64,000 nucleotides of DNA from Isoperla grammatica (Eukaryota > Arthropoda > Insecta > Plecoptera > Perlodidae), in assembly GCA_945910005.1 (NCBI GenBank), contig OX246743.1, positions 9,716,587 through 9,780,586 of the forward strand. Direction: 5' to 3'. The notes under the pieces were generated by a model. The model was not told the origin of the DNA. It worked only from the letters and a program-made list of their open reading frames with translations, and ran no database searches. This document shows positions 59,826 to 64,000 of this stretch, piece by piece; the stretch's first letter is position 1; each line of letters begins with the position of its first letter. The position numbers and the translations under genes are program-made.

Positions 59826-62800
59826 TAAGACGAATGGAATTATACTTCCCAAGTCTGTAGACGAGGGTAAAAGTACAACTGAAGCAACTCTGTATATAGA
59901 GTTACCGTGTAAGAAGTAAGAATGCAGTGTCGAATCAAAAGACTGGAACTTGGAGTGTAAAATTTAATGTAATAAATGGTAAAGAGGTTACATTTTGTTG
60001 TTGTAACATTTTACATTTTACATTTTGTTTGTTTACACATGTTACATTTTGTTGTTGTAACAATGCAGTTAACACTTGATTTTAGTATTGCCTTTCGAGG
60101 CATTAAGAATTAATCCTAAAGAAAGTATCTCAACAACATTCAAACAAATATTTATTAAGATGTGTAGTCCATTATTTTGATAATTGTTTTCATACTATCA
60201 CTTAATTGAATGGTAAATTACTACACGTCTGTCTCAAAATCCCAAAATATTGATTTTTACTTAAAACCACAAACGAAAATATTATAAAGTGTCATACATT
60301 CTGAAAACTCTAAACGTAAATTTGTAAATTACATTTTTTTTTTAAACGACTAGGTTAGTCTTCGTCTATATTTAAATGAAAATACAAGAAACTACTTTTA
60401 CGTGCAAGCATAAAGAAATCCAATACAAGGAACATCACAGAACATATTCAGGCGTCAAGCCGAGGCATTGAAGAAAACAGTGCAGCACACAAGTTTGACT
60501 TGACGCTCGTCGAAATTTAAATCTCCATCTTCTGAAAAGCAACCGAATTGTCGAGAGAAGAACGAAACGAAAAAGTTTTCCAATATAAATGTAGGACGTT
60601 TTAATGGCAGCAGCGAGAAGAACTCTGTAGGGTCGGCGGGGCTCTACGCAGCTAGGAGGTAAATGATGTATGCGTGGGATGTGTGACTCAACCGTGTGTA
60701 TGTGAGATTGGGTGAGTGCTGTAGGCGTTGGGGGGTGGGGGTGGCGGGGGGTGAAATGGTTCGTGAACGAGATGAGAAAAGGCCCCCCCCCCCTCCGCCC
60801 CCCTAAGGAGCGTCTTAAAGGAAGACGTCGAGAAATGTCCTAGGCGGCAAAATTTCGATCGAGTTTTTTTTTTATTCTTTTATCAGGGGTTGCCAGTGAG
60901 TTAGTTTATATTTATGAGTACTTGTTATAGTCGTCGCGATAGGCTTCGTTGCGTGGATACGACAGGTGTTGGATCGGTGTTCTTGTGTTACAAGTTCGTG
61001 TTTATATTTATATAACTACCGAAATACAATTACATCAAAAACAAAGGTAGCATAGGCACGATGACAAAGATGTTTTGTGCCTATATAAATAACAATAATA
61101 AATAAATAAATCGCAAGATAGAATTAAAGCCTGACTTCTAAGAAGTTGCGTAGGCGAAATCATTAACTTTAGAGGAGGGATAACTATATATACTGCTATA
61201 TTCAGTGGCGTGCCGACCCATCAAATTTTGGGGCCAGGCACCGATAACTTTCGGGGTGGGGTGTTGTAACCCCGGGGGTACCCACCCCACCATAACATAG
61301 CTTACTGATACCACTTCTAAAATTAATACGAATGAGTAATATACGTTACTAAAGCAATGTATTACTAGTACCTGGGTACCCATAGTCTGGGTCTTCCTAA
61401 GTTCTTAAACTGTCATTTTAGTTTGACAGTCAGTAGGTCGGCGATTAACGGTAAAACATCTCAAGTCATTACACCAAACTAGGTATGTGCGCCCCAGACC
61501 CGCATAGGTAGTTCAGCAGACCATCCCGACACTCACAGAAGGTTCTGCACGCCACTGGCTACATTGCTCTGATTTCCAATAAAATGGGAAGAGAGAAGAC
61601 CAAAAAAGTAAACAAATCTAACCTGAAACTAAGCTGAAATTTACGCATATCAGTGAATCTGTAAATCAGCCTTAACAGTAATTAATATAGAATACATGTT
61701 AGTATTTTCACAAACGTTGTGTGTGAAGTATTTTCTGATAAAATGTGTAGCCATATGTTTTTTTTGCATTGGTCTAACTTCACACTGCATCACCGATTGC
61801 GACTTAGCTTACATTATCGGAAACTAACTTATTAAAACCAAACATATAATTCTTATTCTTTATATATTATAATGTGTGTTCATTTTGAATCTTTACCAAC
61901 TTTGCATAACAAATCGACACACATATGACATACGCCTGGTTTAATTAGGATCACTATTCAGAACACGCATCGTGTACTGTTTCCATACATGTAAGGAACT
62001 GTATCTGTGATTCACACTACAGAGAGAGTATTCGAATGCTTTTTCCTCTTTCTACTTCCTTTCTTATGGCTTCTTTTTTGCCATTTTCTGCATTCTCCTT
62101 CCCCCTCACCTCAGTCGGCTATCTCAATCCCCCCCACCGCTCTAATGTCAGCCGAGCTATGGGGGTGAGGGATGTGATGGGATGTGGAGGGTGGATGGGG
62201 GGTGGCTAGGGGGTGGTAGGATTGTATGATGGTTAGGGGAGAGCTATAAGAGGAAGTACGTGGTGCTGCTTGCAGCCATTTTGTTGACGAAAATAACAAA
62301 AGAAAGATCAACCTAGCAAAATAAATAAACGTAATGTATCGTGTGGGATGTTTGCGAAAACCTGTACGAACGCTTAGTTTTTAATAAAATTCTTCGTGAC
62401 TTGATCTGTGAGAAGTGATGTAGGTCATAACCCAAATTATGAGAATTACCACCCAGAGAGAACAGTAAATATTCTGTAGAAAAAGAATAAGATATCAATT
62501 TCGATCAGTTTTGTAATATTTTTCTTTTAAACATTGATATATATATATTTAACATTACTTTCCCGAATATATATGTGTTTACTTAGACGTTTAAAAAAAT
62601 ACATAGCTAATAACGCATATAGGTAATAACGAACACAAATATAACAACATGTTTACTTAAACGCGTTTTATTTAAAGTTTGATCCAGTTTGAGTATTTGA
62701 GCTGTGCTTAAAAAGTCAGAAAGTAAAAAGTCAGACAATTCACGTAGAGAAGTTTTTGTCTTAATCAAAATTGTTCAACGATATTAGGCGTAAAATTAGG

Positions 62801-63536
62801 CGTAAGGGATATTTTTGAGGATGTTAATATACACATATCTCGCTCCAGATGTGTATATGCTTTTTTTAACAATATTATTCTTGTTTTGATTGCTACTTTG
62901 TCTCGCAAAATATACCTGCACACAGCAATACTGACACACAGGAAATATAAACCACTGATTTTATTCCCACACGTTTATTTGTGGAAATTATAGCATTCAT
63001 TTTACAGCGCGTTTGTAATAAAATAAAAACTTGATTTAAGCGCACTTACATTTCTTCTTCATGCATTATCCCTACTTTGATATAACCATCTAAATGATTG
63101 CGGCGTGACTGTTTTAATATGTAAACACTATATAAATTCCGAATATATTAACGGTCTTGGAAATTAAAACCAATAATTAATGTCATATAAAGTTTGTAAT
63201 TTATATTTTCCTGTAATATTACTCTTCTTAATCTGTATTGATGATCATCTAAGTGATTCAAGGATTGCATCCTCATTGTATGTAAATATGTAGTCTTAGG
63301 AAATAATTACACTTACGCCCGTTAATGTTAATTTTGTGACATAAGCTTCTGTAACATTATCATCTAAAATACCGGCAATAATAAAATATTATCTTTGCAG
63401 CACTGAACAAACAAATTTATTAGCACAAGTTCATATCTCTGGTAAATCAATGACAGTTTATTTTATGCACCCTCAATTAAGAACATACATGGCTACACAT
63501 AAATTATTTATGTTTGTATTAATTAATTAATTAATT
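59826..63536. other. No gene recognised
   Basis: AT-rich, with TTACATTTTGTTGTTGTAAC repeated near 59990-60062, a G-run/C-run pair near 60729-60803, and a G-rich patch near 62160-62220. Open frames have no family resemblance. Confidence 0.5.
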
Positions 63537-63715
63537 TACTTATTTAATGTCTATCCTATTCAGTTAAAAAAGTGATTTACAAAGGAGAACAGTAAATAGA
63601 ACTAGGCTATGCAAACAATTAATAATAATGAAAACATAAATAATAATAACAAAAAACAAAACAAACTGCTGTACTCTACTAAAGTCAAGAACAAGAAAAA
63701 ATAATTGAGAAATTA
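63537..63715 (+). repeat. Interspersed repeat, family T copy 2
   Basis: Same orientation and order as 27733-27910: GTGATTTACAAAGGAGAACA, AACTAGGCTATGCAAACAAT and AGAACAAGAAAAAATAATTG. The alternating A-rich middle differs between copies. Confidence 0.75.
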
Positions 63716-64000
63716 AATAAAATAAAATCAAGTGAAAATGCATTATATTAGATAATAAAAATAAAGTATATAATATAATTTATCTTGGATATTGTCTCTT
63801 TATATAAGTTGCTGCCTCGGCGGTCTTTTGTAAATCAATGCCACTAAACAAAGTGTAAAACTAAACAAACGCGATCGCATAAAAGTGTTGGGTTGAGTAA
63901 GTAAAAATTATAATATTACCAGTTCTACAAATTATAAAATAAAAGCACATTTTACTTAAAAAGTAATTCCATCTTGATAAATATTTGTAATTTTATTTAC

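Overview
The window is eukaryotic, AT-rich, repeat-dense and almost gene-free, most likely from an arthropod. Evidence: no operon-like gene packing, many microsatellites (CT, AT, GA, TCA/TCG), fold-back MITEs, tRNA-related SINE-like fragments, minisatellites, and one complete Ty3/Gypsy-type LTR retrotransposon whose Gag has the arthropod-style arrangement of one CCHC knuckle followed by a Cys-only finger. The species cannot be named from sequence alone. No complete host gene could be recognised; a few short exon-like segments are listed with low confidence.

The centrepiece is the retrotransposon at 44926-51748. It has two 963-bp LTRs that differ by a single base on a by-eye comparison, a 4-bp target duplication (AGAA), a tRNA-Lys-type primer binding site, an intact gag (46314-47597), an intact pol (47597-50734: protease, reverse transcriptase, RNase H, integrase with GPY/F motif) and a polypurine tract. 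There is no env. Gag and Pol are in different frames. In their 22-nt overlap lies a correctly phased GGGAAAC slippery heptamer, followed 6 nt later by an 8-bp perfect stem whose loop can pair downstream as an H-type pseudoknot. This is a complete candidate -1 frameshift signal and the strongest functional observation here.

Layout. 1-11 kb: mostly AT-rich DNA with SINE-like fragments, a CpG-rich patch (740-1080) and simple repeats. 11.1-12.8 kb: two blocks of degenerate tandem repeats with 125-185 bp units. 13-15.4 kb: two related fold-back MITEs, one with another palindrome inside it. 18.5 kb: a 93-bp tandem repeat. 19-21.7 kb: a possible LINE 3' end, a fold-back element, and two tandem ~520-bp MITEs separated by a shared CTG. 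26-29.4 kb: Harbinger-like MITEs and a 12-copy 74-bp minisatellite. 30.1-33.7 kb: a ~3.6-kb satellite of 32-bp units with higher-order structure. 33.7-44 kb: fold-back MITEs, including a dispersed family carrying CCAAT and CRE-like motifs, a 377-bp large palindrome, a 928-bp Harbinger-like element with TAA duplications, and two exon-like segments. 44.9-51.7 kb: the retrotransposon, inserted in GA-rich DNA. 51.9-64 kb: degenerate tandem repeats, long CT/AT microsatellites, a GC-rich patch (57.1-57.4 kb) and otherwise featureless AT-rich sequence.

All coordinates and pairings were read by eye; no alignment, folding or database search was run.
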